This document shows positions 1-7,729 of a stretch of DNA of 64,000 nt, in pieces (positions within the stretch are counted from its first letter, which is position 1; each line of letters opens with the position of its first letter). A program made the translations under genes and the position numbers. Source of the stretch: 21-14-0-10-47-8 sp966211455 (GTDB lineage: Bacteria > Bdellovibrionota > Bdellovibrionia > Bdellovibrionales > Bdellovibrionaceae); NCBI GenBank assembly GCA_966211455.1, contig CBIHNI010000013.1, forward strand, positions 1 through 64,000. The letters run 5' to 3'. The notes beneath the pieces are model-generated. The model saw only the letters and a program-made list of their open reading frames with translations. It was not told where the DNA came from and did no database searches.

Positions 1-677
1 AATTGGAATTTAAATTCAATGCCGACGAAATTTGAGAGCCGGAAAATGCGTCAAGCAAATTCGGCAGCAAATTTGATATATTATTCCTGATTATTCCTGA
101 AAATAATTTTGTATTTTGCAATTTGTTAAAAGTCCGAAGCAACGATGTTAGGCCAAGGTCAGACACAGCAATGTTATGCCAAGATTGGAAGGAATAGTGT
201 TAGGCCAAGGTCGGACACAGCGATGTTAAGGCAAGGTCGGAAGCAATGATACTAAGCTTCTGTCTGCTTTTGCGAGAGGGTTTGGTGGGCAGTGATGAAT
301 GCTCAGGTAAGATGCAGATACGATAGGTCTCACTACAGTCTTCTTCGTCGTGGCCACCCAAGCTACCACTATTACGGTTGGCATCCAGCCTCTGCTTCTG
401 CCATCAAGGTTGCCCCTATCTCCGCAGTTGCCGCCGCCATCTCCGTCACTGCATTCATCATCGCTGTCCACCACGCCGCCACGCCGCCACTGCCGCCATC
501 TCCGTTGTCGTCTTCCGTCTCTGCCTTGGCGTCCTCCCGGTCCCCGGGAGAAAATTTCTTAGATGTCTAGGGAATTGACGGCTCGACGAGGCTCAGCCTT
601 CGTTATTCTGGCTTATGGTCGGCATAAATTTCGTAAGGGGAATCGCTTTGCTTTCTTTTCATTAAAAGGTGCAGGCG
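1..677. other. Non-coding region with tandem repeats
   Basis: No convincing gene is visible. The first 130 bases are AT-rich and include two abutting copies of TTATTCCTGA near 80-99. A 26-bp degenerate tandem repeat follows (132-261). From about 290 to 545 the sequence is rich in CCGCC/CATC runs and reads unlike the rest of the window: open frames exist on both strands, but they are low-complexity and lack ribosome-binding sites. The only recognisable signal near the end is the AAAGGTG ribosome-binding site of the next gene. The stretch could be decayed, foreign or mis-assembled DNA. Confidence 0.6.
132..261. repeat. 26-bp degenerate tandem repeat, about five units
   Basis: Units start at 132, 158, 184, 210 and 236, each 26 bp long. 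Approximate consensus is GTCSGAMRCARCGATGTTA followed by GGCCAAG. Units 1, 2 and 4 are closest; unit 3 diverges at its start and unit 5 at its end. There are no unique spacers between units, so this is not a CRISPR array. Confidence 0.8.
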
Positions 678-1622
678 ATGAAGTTTCAGATTTTCTTTAT
701 GTCCGTTTTGACTTTGATTTTGCTTTACGGGATGGCGCATGCGCAGTCGCATCTGCAGGGCCGATCGAGCCAAGAGCTCAACCAGATTTTTGCCATCGAA
801 TCGAAGCGCACGAAGTCCGATCTGGGGCCGCAGTGCCGCTTTGAAACTTTGAAAGAAGCCAAAGCCTATGAGGCCGAGTACGGAGATGCCGACACGCAAA
901 TCCCATTCGAAACATTTATCGATAAAGTCGCGGTCAACGGTCTTTTGGACGTGAACATCTTCCGCAATGCGGATGGCAGCTTGCCGGACGGGATCCAGTA
1001 TGCGATCGACAATATTTCCGAATGGACCGCCCGGTACGCCCGAAACGGTTGGCCGGAGAAAAAAGAAACCTGCTTTATGAATGCCAACGAAGTCTTCTCG
1101 CTTTTTTATTACACCGGCGAAGGTTACAAAGCGCTGAACGCGGCGATTCGCAAGGCGGACGACGGCTCGGCTTCGGATTTTGAAAGAACCCGCGCTTTGG
1201 ATCTGAGAAATCGATTTGCGATTATTGGAAAAAACCTGAGCTCGGCTTTGGATAAAATGAAGTCCTATGACGGTTTCGTGAAACGCGGGCAGGGATTTAA
1301 CGGCGATTATTTGGCGATCTCAAAGCTGAATCAGCAGTACCAGGTGGGTCGCCTGATCACTTGGGCCGGTTACAGCAGCACTTCGATCTTTAACGGTTTT
1401 CCGGGTGAAGCTCAGTTCTTGATTCGGACTCGGGTGGATGGCTATTCGGCTTGTCGGTATATCGCAAGCTTTTCGCTGGTTCAGCAGGGGGCGGTGCCTC
1501 AGTTGAAAGAGGAAGAGGTTCTTTGCAAGCCGTATACGAAGTTCCGCGTTTTGAATCACACGGTCATGGGATCGATCCATCAAATTTTGATGGAAGAAGT
1601 GCCTTACGAAACTCGAGATTAA
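678..1622 (+). CDS. Secreted arginine-type ADP-ribosyltransferase-like protein
   Basis: Predicted to transfer ADP-ribose from NAD+ to arginine side chains, outside the cytoplasm. The ATG at 678 is chosen over an upstream GTG (669) because AAAGGTG lies just before it. Residues 1-23 form a signal peptide ending in AHAQ. The C-terminal half carries, in order, the features of the vertebrate-type ART fold: YTGEGY followed by LNAAIR (about 145-158), KRG with Arg203, the STS strand GYSSTS (231-236), and KEEEVL with the E-x-E pair (278-280) followed by PYTKFRV. This matches the R-S-ExE signature of arginine-specific transferases. Four cysteines are compatible with an exported protein. Residues 40-125 match nothing I recognise. 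No antitoxin or immunity gene is obvious next to it. Family call is by motif only. Confidence 0.7.
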   Translation: MKFQIFFMSVLTLILLYGMAHAQSHLQGRSSQELNQIFAIESKRTKSDLGPQCRFETLKEAKAYEAEYGDADTQIPFETFIDKVAVNGLLDVNIFRNADGSLPDGIQYAIDNISEWTARYARNGWPEKKETCFMNANEVFSLFYYTGEGYKALNAAIRKADDGSASDFERTRALDLRNRFAIIGKNLSSALDKMKSYDGFVKRGQGFNGDYLAISKLNQQYQVGRLITWAGYSSTSIFNGFPGEAQFLIRTRVDGYSACRYIASFSLVQQGAVPQLKEEEVLCKPYTKFRVLNHTVMGSIHQILMEEVPYETRD

Positions 1623-1625
1623 GAG

Positions 1626-1832
1626 TTATTGAATGCCGTGCAGTTCGGTTCGGATATGCACTGAGCAGCTCGGGCAGTGGCCGGCCTCTTTCAGGCGGTT
1701 TTCGCTCTCATAGATTTCGACCTGAAATTCTAACGCTTCACCGCAATGGGGGCAGTTGTTCACCGCCTCCATAAAGGCTTCGCGTCGTTCGATTTCTTCC
1801 ATTGGCAAAATATTGAAGCGAAAGATTTCCAT
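1626..1832 (-). CDS. Small zinc-ribbon-like protein
   Basis: A 68-residue protein converging on the preceding gene with a 3-bp gap. It has two CPxC knuckles, CPHC (28-31) and CPSC (53-56), spaced as in a zinc ribbon, with an acidic linker. There is no signal peptide or membrane segment, so it is probably cytoplasmic. Such short ribbons occur as stand-alone metal-binding or nucleic-acid-associated proteins; no specific role can be assigned. Confidence 0.6.
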   Translation of the reverse strand: MEIFRFNILPMEEIERREAFMEAVNNCPHCGEALEFQVEIYESENRLKEAGHCPSCSVHIRTELHGIQ

Positions 1833-1921
1833 ATGCCTAGCTTATCGGCAGGTCTTGTATAGCTTTGAGTCATATTGTGCAAAACTAGACCTCGAATCTT
1901 GAAGGGACTAGACTGATCCTG

Positions 1922-2356
1922 GTGGAAAATTACCTTTGGTATCTGGAAAATGTCTTGGGGCTGAAGACGGTCGTTTGGCCGCAAGTTTCTATGCCAGAAG
2001 CCACAGAAGAGCCCACGTCAGAGCCCAAACTGCCCACACTTCTGTTCATCCAAGATAAGCCCTGGAGTGCGGCCGCGCAGGAGCTTTTCATGAAAATGCG
2101 AGATGCGATGAAGATCTCACCCGAGCAGGTGACGGTTCTTTTCGCCAATCAGGTTTCGGCAAGCGAGCTGCAAGTGGCCGCCATCTCCGCGGACCGGGTG
2201 ATTTCTTTCTCGCCGGAAATTTATCAAAATCTCAGTGTCGAGAAAGAAAATAAATTTCTCACTCATTCGCCGGAAGAGCTTTTGAAAAAGCCGGAGCTGA
2301 AGAAGCAAGCGTGGGAAGATCTCAAGCAGGTGATGAAATCCCTGGGACTTTTATAA
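1922..2356 (+). CDS. Hypothetical protein coupled to nfeD
   Basis: A 144-residue soluble protein starting at a GTG with only a weak ribosome-binding site. The stop codon overlaps the next start (TAATG), so it is probably translationally coupled to the NfeD protease gene. A Pro/Glu-rich linker (about 24-38) separates a short N-terminal segment from a core that begins LLFIQDKPW and includes a helix LFMKMRDAMKI. That layout faintly recalls Rossmann-like cores such as HolD or the UDG superfamily, but key motifs are missing and I do not assign either. Function unknown. Confidence 0.6.
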   Translation: MENYLWYLENVLGLKTVVWPQVSMPEATEEPTSEPKLPTLLFIQDKPWSAAAQELFMKMRDAMKISPEQVTVLFANQVSASELQVAAISADRVISFSPEIYQNLSVEKENKFLTHSPEELLKKPELKKQAWEDLKQVMKSLGLL

Positions 2357-3666
2357 TGAAAATCGCCCTCGCACTTTTTGTTGTCGCAATCGGTTTGATT
2401 CTGCAAGCGCAGACACCGACGTCGACGATGGCAACCCCGATGACCCCTGCGGCGGCGACCTGCACTTTGGCCATCACCATCGATGGTACCATTTCCGCCG
2501 CGACCAAAGATTATCTCGAGCGCGCTGAAAGCGAAGCGTCGAAACGAAACTGTTCTTCGATCTTGCTTCGTCTCAACACTCCGGGTGGAGATCTGCAGGC
2601 GACACGCGTGATGGTCTCGCGCATCTTGGCTTCAAATTATCCTTACCTTTGCTTGATCACCCCAGGTGGTGCGCATGCGGGCAGTGCGGGAGCTTTGATT
2701 TTGCAAGCTTGTCACGTTAGCGCCGCGGTGGCGGCCACCAATTTGGGGGCGGCAACCCCCATCTTAGGCAGCGGTCAGACGCTTTCGGATGATCTCAGAA
2801 AGAAAATGATCAACGACACCGTCAGCTGGTCGCAAAGCTTAGCGAAACTGCGCGGCCGCAATCTGGATTTTGCGCGTGACATCGTCACCGAAGCGAAAGC
2901 CATCTCGGGCGAAGAGGCGGTGAAGATCAAAGCATTGGATCTTTTCGTCGTTGATGAAAAAGAGTTCCTGCAGAAAAGCGAAGATCGAAAGACTCAAATC
3001 AAAGATAGGGGCGATCAACCGGTGAAAGTCGGTGAGATCAGCGAGTACCCGCAGGATCTTCGCTACAAAATTTTAAACTTCATCGCCGATCCCGAATTTG
3101 CTTATTTGCTGTTTATGGTTTCGCTGGGGCTTTTGTATTTTGAGATCACGCATCCGGGATTTATTGCACCCGGTGTGGTGGGAGCGATGGGGCTTGTGCT
3201 GTCGCTGATTGCTTTTCATAAATTGGAAGTGCAGTGGGGTGGCCTGGCTTTGATTCTGCTGGGGATTGGTTTTTTGGTGGCCGAGCTGTTTGTGCCAAGC
3301 TTTGGGGCCTTGGGACTGGGTGGTGTGGTCGCCTTGGTGGTCGGAAGTATTTTTCTTTATGATCCGACGGTCACCGGCTATTCGCTGCCGCTGTCTTTGA
3401 TTTTGGCTGTGTCTTTTTGTTTGGGTGCTTTCTTTATTGGGCTTGGGACGTTGGCCGTTCGTACTTATCGAAAAGGCAGAACAAGTTTGGATGCACAACA
3501 CTTGGGAGGAAAAGCCCGCGTGGTGAAAGCTGATAATCCGCAAAAAGGGCAAATCGAAATTTTAGGCGAGATTTGGAATTTTGAATCCGATGACGCTTTG
3601 AAAGAAGGCGATGAGGTTCGGATTTTGTCCCGCCAAGGACTGATGTACAAGGTTCAAAAAATTTAA
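2356..3666 (+). CDS. NfeD-family membrane-bound serine protease (ClpP class)
   Basis: A 436-residue membrane protein of the long NfeD class, a Ser-Lys protease that partners with slipins in membrane quality control. The order is: signal peptide (1-20); ClpP/SppA-like periplasmic domain with LNTPGGDLQATR and the nucleophile motif HAGSAGALI; a helix-rich segment with RKKMINDT and LRGRN supplying the candidate catalytic Lys; four to five membrane segments (about 240-360); and a C-terminal OB-fold NfeD domain (about 375-436, GKARVVK to GDEVRIL). It is followed 25 bp downstream by its expected slipin partner, which strongly supports the call. The upstream 144-residue gene is overlapped by one base. 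Confidence 0.93.
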   Translation: MKIALALFVVAIGLILQAQTPTSTMATPMTPAAATCTLAITIDGTISAATKDYLERAESEASKRNCSSILLRLNTPGGDLQATRVMVSRILASNYPYLCLITPGGAHAGSAGALILQACHVSAAVAATNLGAATPILGSGQTLSDDLRKKMINDTVSWSQSLAKLRGRNLDFARDIVTEAKAISGEEAVKIKALDLFVVDEKEFLQKSEDRKTQIKDRGDQPVKVGEISEYPQDLRYKILNFIADPEFAYLLFMVSLGLLYFEITHPGFIAPGVVGAMGLVLSLIAFHKLEVQWGGLALILLGIGFLVAELFVPSFGALGLGGVVALVVGSIFLYDPTVTGYSLPLSLILAVSFCLGAFFIGLGTLAVRTYRKGRTSLDAQHLGGKARVVKADNPQKGQIEILGEIWNFESDDALKEGDEVRILSRQGLMYKVQKI

Positions 3667-3691
3667 ATCCTTAAAAGAGGAGGATTGAAAA

Positions 3692-4438
3692 ATGGTTGAA
3701 TTCGTAGGCTCGTTTGGAGTGGTCATATTCTTTCTGGTTCTATTTTTAGGATCGGCAATTAAAATTTTACCGGAATGGGAGCGAGGCGTGATTCTGCGCT
3801 TTGGTCGCTCGATCGGGATCCGGGGGCCGGGGCTGATCATTCTGATTCCGGTGATCGAACGAATTCTGAAAGTCGACACCCGTACCATCACCATGGACAT
3901 CCCGCCGCAAGACGTGATCACGCGTGATAACGTTTCGATGAAGGTGAACGCGGTCGTTTATTTCAAGGTCATTTCGCCGGAAGATGCGATCACGCGCGTG
4001 GAAGATTTCTACTTTGCCACAAGCCAGCTTGCGCAAACCACTTTGCGCTCGGTTTTGGGACAGTACCAGTTGGACGAAGTTTTATCTCAACGAGATAAAA
4101 TCAATCACACGCTTCAAGGCATGCTGGATCGTCAGACGGAGCCTTGGGGGATCAAGGTCAGCATGGTTGAAGTGAAGCAGATCGATCTTCCAAAAGAAAT
4201 GCAAAGAGCTATGGCTCGCGAAGCGGAAGCCGAGCGTGAGCGTCGCGCCAAAGTGATCAGTGCAGAAGGGGAATTGCAGCGTGCCCAGAAGCTTGCGGAT
4301 GCGTCGATGGCTTTGGCCTCTTCGCCGTCAGCGCTTCAGCTCGCATATCTGCAAACCCTCACAGAAATTGCTGGAGATAAGTCCAGTACTATCGTGTTTC
4401 CGCTTCCAATGGATGTCGTAAAGCCCTTTCTGAAGTAG
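3692..4438 (+). CDS. Slipin / SPFH (band 7) protein
   Basis: A 248-residue stomatin-like protein with a strong ribosome-binding site (AGAGGAGG). It has one N-terminal membrane segment (about 5-25), then the SPFH domain: LPEWERGVILRFGR, IRGPGLIILIPVIERI, VDTRTITMDIPPQDVITRDN and the helical arm AMAREAEAERERRAKVISAEGE. Slipins oligomerise on the membrane and are substrates or partners of the NfeD protease encoded just upstream; the pair is a classic two-gene operon. Length and motif order are normal for the family. Confidence 0.95.
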   Translation: MVEFVGSFGVVIFFLVLFLGSAIKILPEWERGVILRFGRSIGIRGPGLIILIPVIERILKVDTRTITMDIPPQDVITRDNVSMKVNAVVYFKVISPEDAITRVEDFYFATSQLAQTTLRSVLGQYQLDEVLSQRDKINHTLQGMLDRQTEPWGIKVSMVEVKQIDLPKEMQRAMAREAEAERERRAKVISAEGELQRAQKLADASMALASSPSALQLAYLQTLTEIAGDKSSTIVFPLPMDVVKPFLK

Positions 4439-4511
4439 TCTCAAAGTCCAGCGGGTCGAGTCTGAAGCTCGGCCCTCGTTCAACAACGCCCGCAACAAGG
4501 ATGTCGCACGC

Positions 4512-5741
4512 GTGTTCAAAGGGACTTTGTGGATTTTAGCTTTCGCTTGCCTTGCGACCGTGAAAGCGTCCGCATTCGACAATCCACCCATTCGCGTCCG
4601 CCTGCAGACCTCGGTCGAAAAAATTGAGCTTGAAGGCATCGGCGTGCAGATCCATGGCCGGCAAACGGTTTTTGAAAAAGTCGCAATCCCCCGCAATCAA
4701 AAAATCCAAATCGAACGCAAAGCCGGTATCTGGAAGGTTGTGCGCAGCCAGTTCGGCGAAGCGCCCCACACTGAATGGATCGAAACTCCTTACCTGGCGA
4801 TGAAGGCGATTTCCCTTCGTCAGGGCGGGAAAAGTCTGCCAAACCAGGTTTTCTTAGCTCCGCAAAAGCAAAAAAATTTCGATGTGGTCGGCGTCTTGCC
4901 GCTGGAAAGTTATCTGGTGGGTGTGATCGCCAGCGAGATGCCGCTGTCATGGCCGCTGGAAACATTGAAAGCGCAGACGGTGGCGGCCAGATCTTACGCG
5001 CTGGTCACCATGCACGAACGATCCAAGGCGACCTTTCATGTCGAGAGCACGATCTTGGATCAAGTCTTTTCGCATATCGGGACCGAAGATGACGGCGACC
5101 CTTTGACGGCAAAAGCCAAAATCGCGGTGAAAGAAACCGAAGGCCTGGTGCTGATGGCGCCCAATGGAAAAACGCTGAAGGCTTTTTATCATTCAGACTG
5201 CGGCGGTAAGACCTCGAATGCCAAAGACATCTGGGGTTATGGCGTATCGACCGGGGTGGCGGTGGATAGCTCGTGCCCCAGCGGAAGCGCGCATATGTGG
5301 CAGCTGAAAATGACGGACGAGATGCTGTCAGAGAAAATCAGCAAGTACCTGAAAAAAGATCTCGGCATTCTGATCGGGATGAATCTGATTCGCCCAAGCT
5401 CGGAAGAGCGCATCCGGAAAATGGAGCTGAGCTTTAGCGGCGCCGGCGGCGGAGAGAAAATCAAAATCAACGCCAATGATTTCCGTGCCGCGATCGGTTT
5501 TGACCAATTGAAAAGTACGTTCTTCGAAGTGCAGAAATCCGGCGACCTGTTTCAGTTTTCAGGAAAAGGTTTCGGTCATGGTGTGGGGCTTTGTCAGTGG
5601 GGAGCGAAAGCATTAGGCAAGCAAGGCAAAAGCTTCGAGGTGATCCTCGAGCATTATTATCCCAAAGCCCTGCTTCAAGGCCTGGGAACGCAAAAGCTTC
5701 AGGCTAGAACTGAGCCAGAACTCGCAACGCAAATAAAATAA
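4512..5741 (+). CDS. SpoIID/LytB domain protein, exported
   Basis: A 409-residue exported protein with a signal peptide (1-21), starting at a GTG preceded by AAGGATG. The SpoIID core is clear: LPLESYLVGVIASEMP, SWPLETLKAQTVAARSYAL, an HSDCGG motif, and near the end GKGFGHGVGLCQWGAKALG followed by a tyrosine-rich HYYPKA. SpoIID-family proteins are lytic transglycosylase-like enzymes acting on peptidoglycan, preferring glycan strands stripped of peptide. In a predator-like cell it could remodel its own or a prey wall, but that is inference. The segment before the core (about 22-130) is likely an accessory domain. Confidence 0.88.
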   Translation: MFKGTLWILAFACLATVKASAFDNPPIRVRLQTSVEKIELEGIGVQIHGRQTVFEKVAIPRNQKIQIERKAGIWKVVRSQFGEAPHTEWIETPYLAMKAISLRQGGKSLPNQVFLAPQKQKNFDVVGVLPLESYLVGVIASEMPLSWPLETLKAQTVAARSYALVTMHERSKATFHVESTILDQVFSHIGTEDDGDPLTAKAKIAVKETEGLVLMAPNGKTLKAFYHSDCGGKTSNAKDIWGYGVSTGVAVDSSCPSGSAHMWQLKMTDEMLSEKISKYLKKDLGILIGMNLIRPSSEERIRKMELSFSGAGGGEKIKINANDFRAAIGFDQLKSTFFEVQKSGDLFQFSGKGFGHGVGLCQWGAKALGKQGKSFEVILEHYYPKALLQGLGTQKLQARTEPELATQIK

Positions 5742-5924
5742 CAGCACCGATTGCGAGCATTTGTGGAGCTGTAATTTGAACTGAATTTCTCATATATGTA
5801 TCAGATCGGTTGAATTCGTCAGATCTTGAGACCCTTCGCAAAATATATTTGACCAAAGTCGACCCGTTGAAGCCGCGTCTCAAAATCGAACGGGCTTCAG
5901 AATCGGGATCGCGACATCTTCGAC

Positions 5925-7394
5925 TCAATCTTTGACAAAGAAGTAATGAAACTGCGGAACGCCATCTTTCTTTTGCTCGATATCGAAAAGACCAATGACC
6001 TCGGTGCGCTCGCCAGGTTTGACGTTAAACACGGTCCAATCACAGGATTCCAGGATCTGGTGCAGACCGCGGCCCGCACCGCCCTTGTCGACGGTATTCA
6101 GCGTTCCCGCCAGATTGGCGTAGCAGCTTTGCAGGTATTTGATAATCACTTCGCGCGGAAGTGCGCCAAAGGGGTCTTGAATTGAGACAGCCAGCACATT
6201 GCCATCGCAGCCAAAACGCAAATCCGGCTGCTGGCTAGGGTGCAAGCGAATTTCGGTCGTGCGTGGCAGATGATTGAAAAGCGACTGGCCCCGCATATCG
6301 ACGGGGGCGTCGTAAATCGCGTTCATCATCATCTCTTCGATGGCGACTTGCACGCGGTCCAGCAGGGCGCTGCGGATTCCTTGCGAGCGAAAGTGCGCTA
6401 AGACCTCTTCGCGAACGGATTCGCGCTCTTTTGAGTTGGTCAGTTTTCGCGTGCGGACTTCGGTTCCCCAGGCCAGGTACTTTTCAATGCCGAAATAGTT
6501 GTTGTGCAAGATTTTCGTCAAAGCGGTGAGCAGGCTCTTCACGGTGCCGGCGCGATCTTCCACCGCGCGCGACATGACGTTGTGAACGAATCCCAGAGAG
6601 AGAAGCTTTTCGAAATCCAGCTGTGGCGATTCGATCAGAACACTTTGTCCTTGAAAGTTTTGATCGTGCGCCCATTTCAAAAAATCCGAAGAGCTGGCGT
6701 CGCATAGAATCAGGTCCGGGTTCTCGACAAAAGCGGTTTGCGCTTCTTCGATCGAGCTTGCCAGAAGCAGGTGCACGCCGGTGCTGCCGACGGCGGTCTT
6801 GATGATGTTTTGCTGCTTTTTATTCGGCTCTAGCAAAAGCACCTTTTTGCGATCGGCCGCCGCTTCGGCCCGCAGGAAATTCATCTGCGCCGAGGTCACC
6901 ATTTCAAGCTCGCGCTTTTTTGTCGCCAGCTCGCGAGAGGCGATTTCGTAGAGCTTGGCTTTTTCATTGGTTTTCAAAAGCCGGTCGGTCAGAACGCCCG
7001 CGTAAATTCGGTAAAGCAGAAATTGAAAGCGATCTTTTTGGCCCGGGTGAACATGAGCGAAGTCTTCGGCCGAAATGCAGAAGCATTTCACTGGCGTCTG
7101 TGCGCGGATCTGGGCGCTGACTTTTTTTCCAGAGAGAACGCTCATCTCGCCGATCACTTCGCCGGCGCGTGAGAGCTCGTTGACTTTCTCGCCATCGACC
7201 AGAATTTCCAGCACGCCTTCACGCAGGAAGTAGAGCTTATCGTTCATCTGGTCGAATTCGAGAACGGTTTGGCCGACCTCGAAATCCACCACGCGGATCA
7301 TCGTGCAGACTTGCAATAGCAAGGCTTCGTCGAAAGACGTAAAGAAGGGATAATCCTTGATCTCGAGTGCAATGGTGGCTGGATGCAAACTCAT
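5925..7394 (-). CDS. cNMP-binding / receiver-like / HATPase regulator
   Basis: A 489-residue cytoplasmic protein with an unusual three-module layout. Residues 14-125 form a cyclic-nucleotide-binding fold (GQTVLEFDQMNDKLYFLREG, GEVIGEMSVLSG). After a helical linker comes a CheY-like segment (about 184-300, VLLLEPNKKQQNIIKTAVG, LILCDASSSDFLKW) that keeps a candidate Asp but lacks some of the acidic pocket. The C-terminal 165 residues are an HATPase_c_2 domain of the anti-sigma kinase kind: RVQVAIEEMMMNAIYDAP (N box) and GAGRGLHQI (G box). No phospho-accepting His is seen, so it resembles an RsbW-type switch rather than a classical sensor kinase. No anti-sigma antagonist lies beside it. Confidence 0.8.
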   Translation of the reverse strand: MSLHPATIALEIKDYPFFTSFDEALLLQVCTMIRVVDFEVGQTVLEFDQMNDKLYFLREGVLEILVDGEKVNELSRAGEVIGEMSVLSGKKVSAQIRAQTPVKCFCISAEDFAHVHPGQKDRFQFLLYRIYAGVLTDRLLKTNEKAKLYEIASRELATKKRELEMVTSAQMNFLRAEAAADRKKVLLLEPNKKQQNIIKTAVGSTGVHLLLASSIEEAQTAFVENPDLILCDASSSDFLKWAHDQNFQGQSVLIESPQLDFEKLLSLGFVHNVMSRAVEDRAGTVKSLLTALTKILHNNYFGIEKYLAWGTEVRTRKLTNSKERESVREEVLAHFRSQGIRSALLDRVQVAIEEMMMNAIYDAPVDMRGQSLFNHLPRTTEIRLHPSQQPDLRFGCDGNVLAVSIQDPFGALPREVIIKYLQSCYANLAGTLNTVDKGGAGRGLHQILESCDWTVFNVKPGERTEVIGLFDIEQKKDGVPQFHYFFVKD

Positions 7395-7596
7395 AAAATG
7401 TCTATCGGATGGAAACTGCGAGATCTCAACAAGGCTTCCCTACAGTCGGGGTGTTGAAGATCTAGTCAGTGCGGGGTCCGTGCAACAGTGAAAATCCGCA
7501 AATCTTTGCGAAAAAGAAGCTAAGTGATGAAAATGATTTTTCTTTTTGCCAGTGACGAAAATGGCAGGGGGATCCCATGTGCCAGTTCAAAAAATC

Positions 7597-7613
7597 GGTC
7601 TCAGAGTGAGACA
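7597..7613. promoter_or_regulatory. Inverted repeat GTCTC-N5-GAGAC, candidate activator site
   Basis: GGTCTC AGAGT GAGACA, an inverted repeat of the same form found at 15810, 20649, 41231 and 61908. Its centre lies about 87 bp before the start predicted from the sigma-54-like promoter at 7667, a typical distance for an enhancer-binding activator site. Confidence 0.5.
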
Positions 7614-7666
7614 TCGAATTTAAAGACCGAAGTCTTATCAAGCGTTTGCAGGATTCGGTTCAAAGT

Positions 7667-7682
7667 TGGTACGGCCCTTGTA
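7667..7682 (+). promoter_or_regulatory. Sigma-54-like promoter
   Basis: TGGTAC GGCCC TTGTA fits TGGCAC-N5-TTGCW with a GG dinucleotide and correct 10-bp spacing, but the -12 GC is GT here, so it is the weakest of the sigma-54 candidates in the window. It lies 48 bp before the lipoprotein start. Confidence 0.4.
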
Positions 7683-7729
7683 CTACAGGCTTGTGAGAGC
7701 AAGTCTCTCGAAAGTTGAAGGAGTGGATT

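Larger units (their letters stand above)
7395..7729. other. Regulatory intergenic region ahead of lipoprotein pair
   Basis: Between the divergent regulator and the lipoprotein genes. It holds an inverted repeat (7597-7613), a sigma-54-like promoter (7667-7682) and a strong AAGGAG ribosome-binding site at about 7717. A 64-codon frame at 7524-7718 lacks a ribosome-binding site and covers these signals, so it is not counted as a gene. Confidence 0.6.

Noticed and set aside
132..261. Possible CRISPR array
   Set aside because: Repeats are directly adjacent with no unique spacers, the period is short, and no cas genes are present.
226..474. 82-codon minus-strand frame and overlapping plus-strand frames
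   Set aside because: Low-complexity, no ribosome-binding site, both strands open; composition explains the frames.
5704..5793. 29-codon minus-strand frame encoding a hydrophobic peptide (MRNSVQITAPQ...)
   Set aside because: No ribosome-binding site and it overlaps the 3' end of the SpoIID-type gene; could be real but unsupported.
7524..7718. 64-codon plus-strand frame
   Set aside because: Lies over the promoter and inverted repeat of the lipoprotein gene and lacks a ribosome-binding site.
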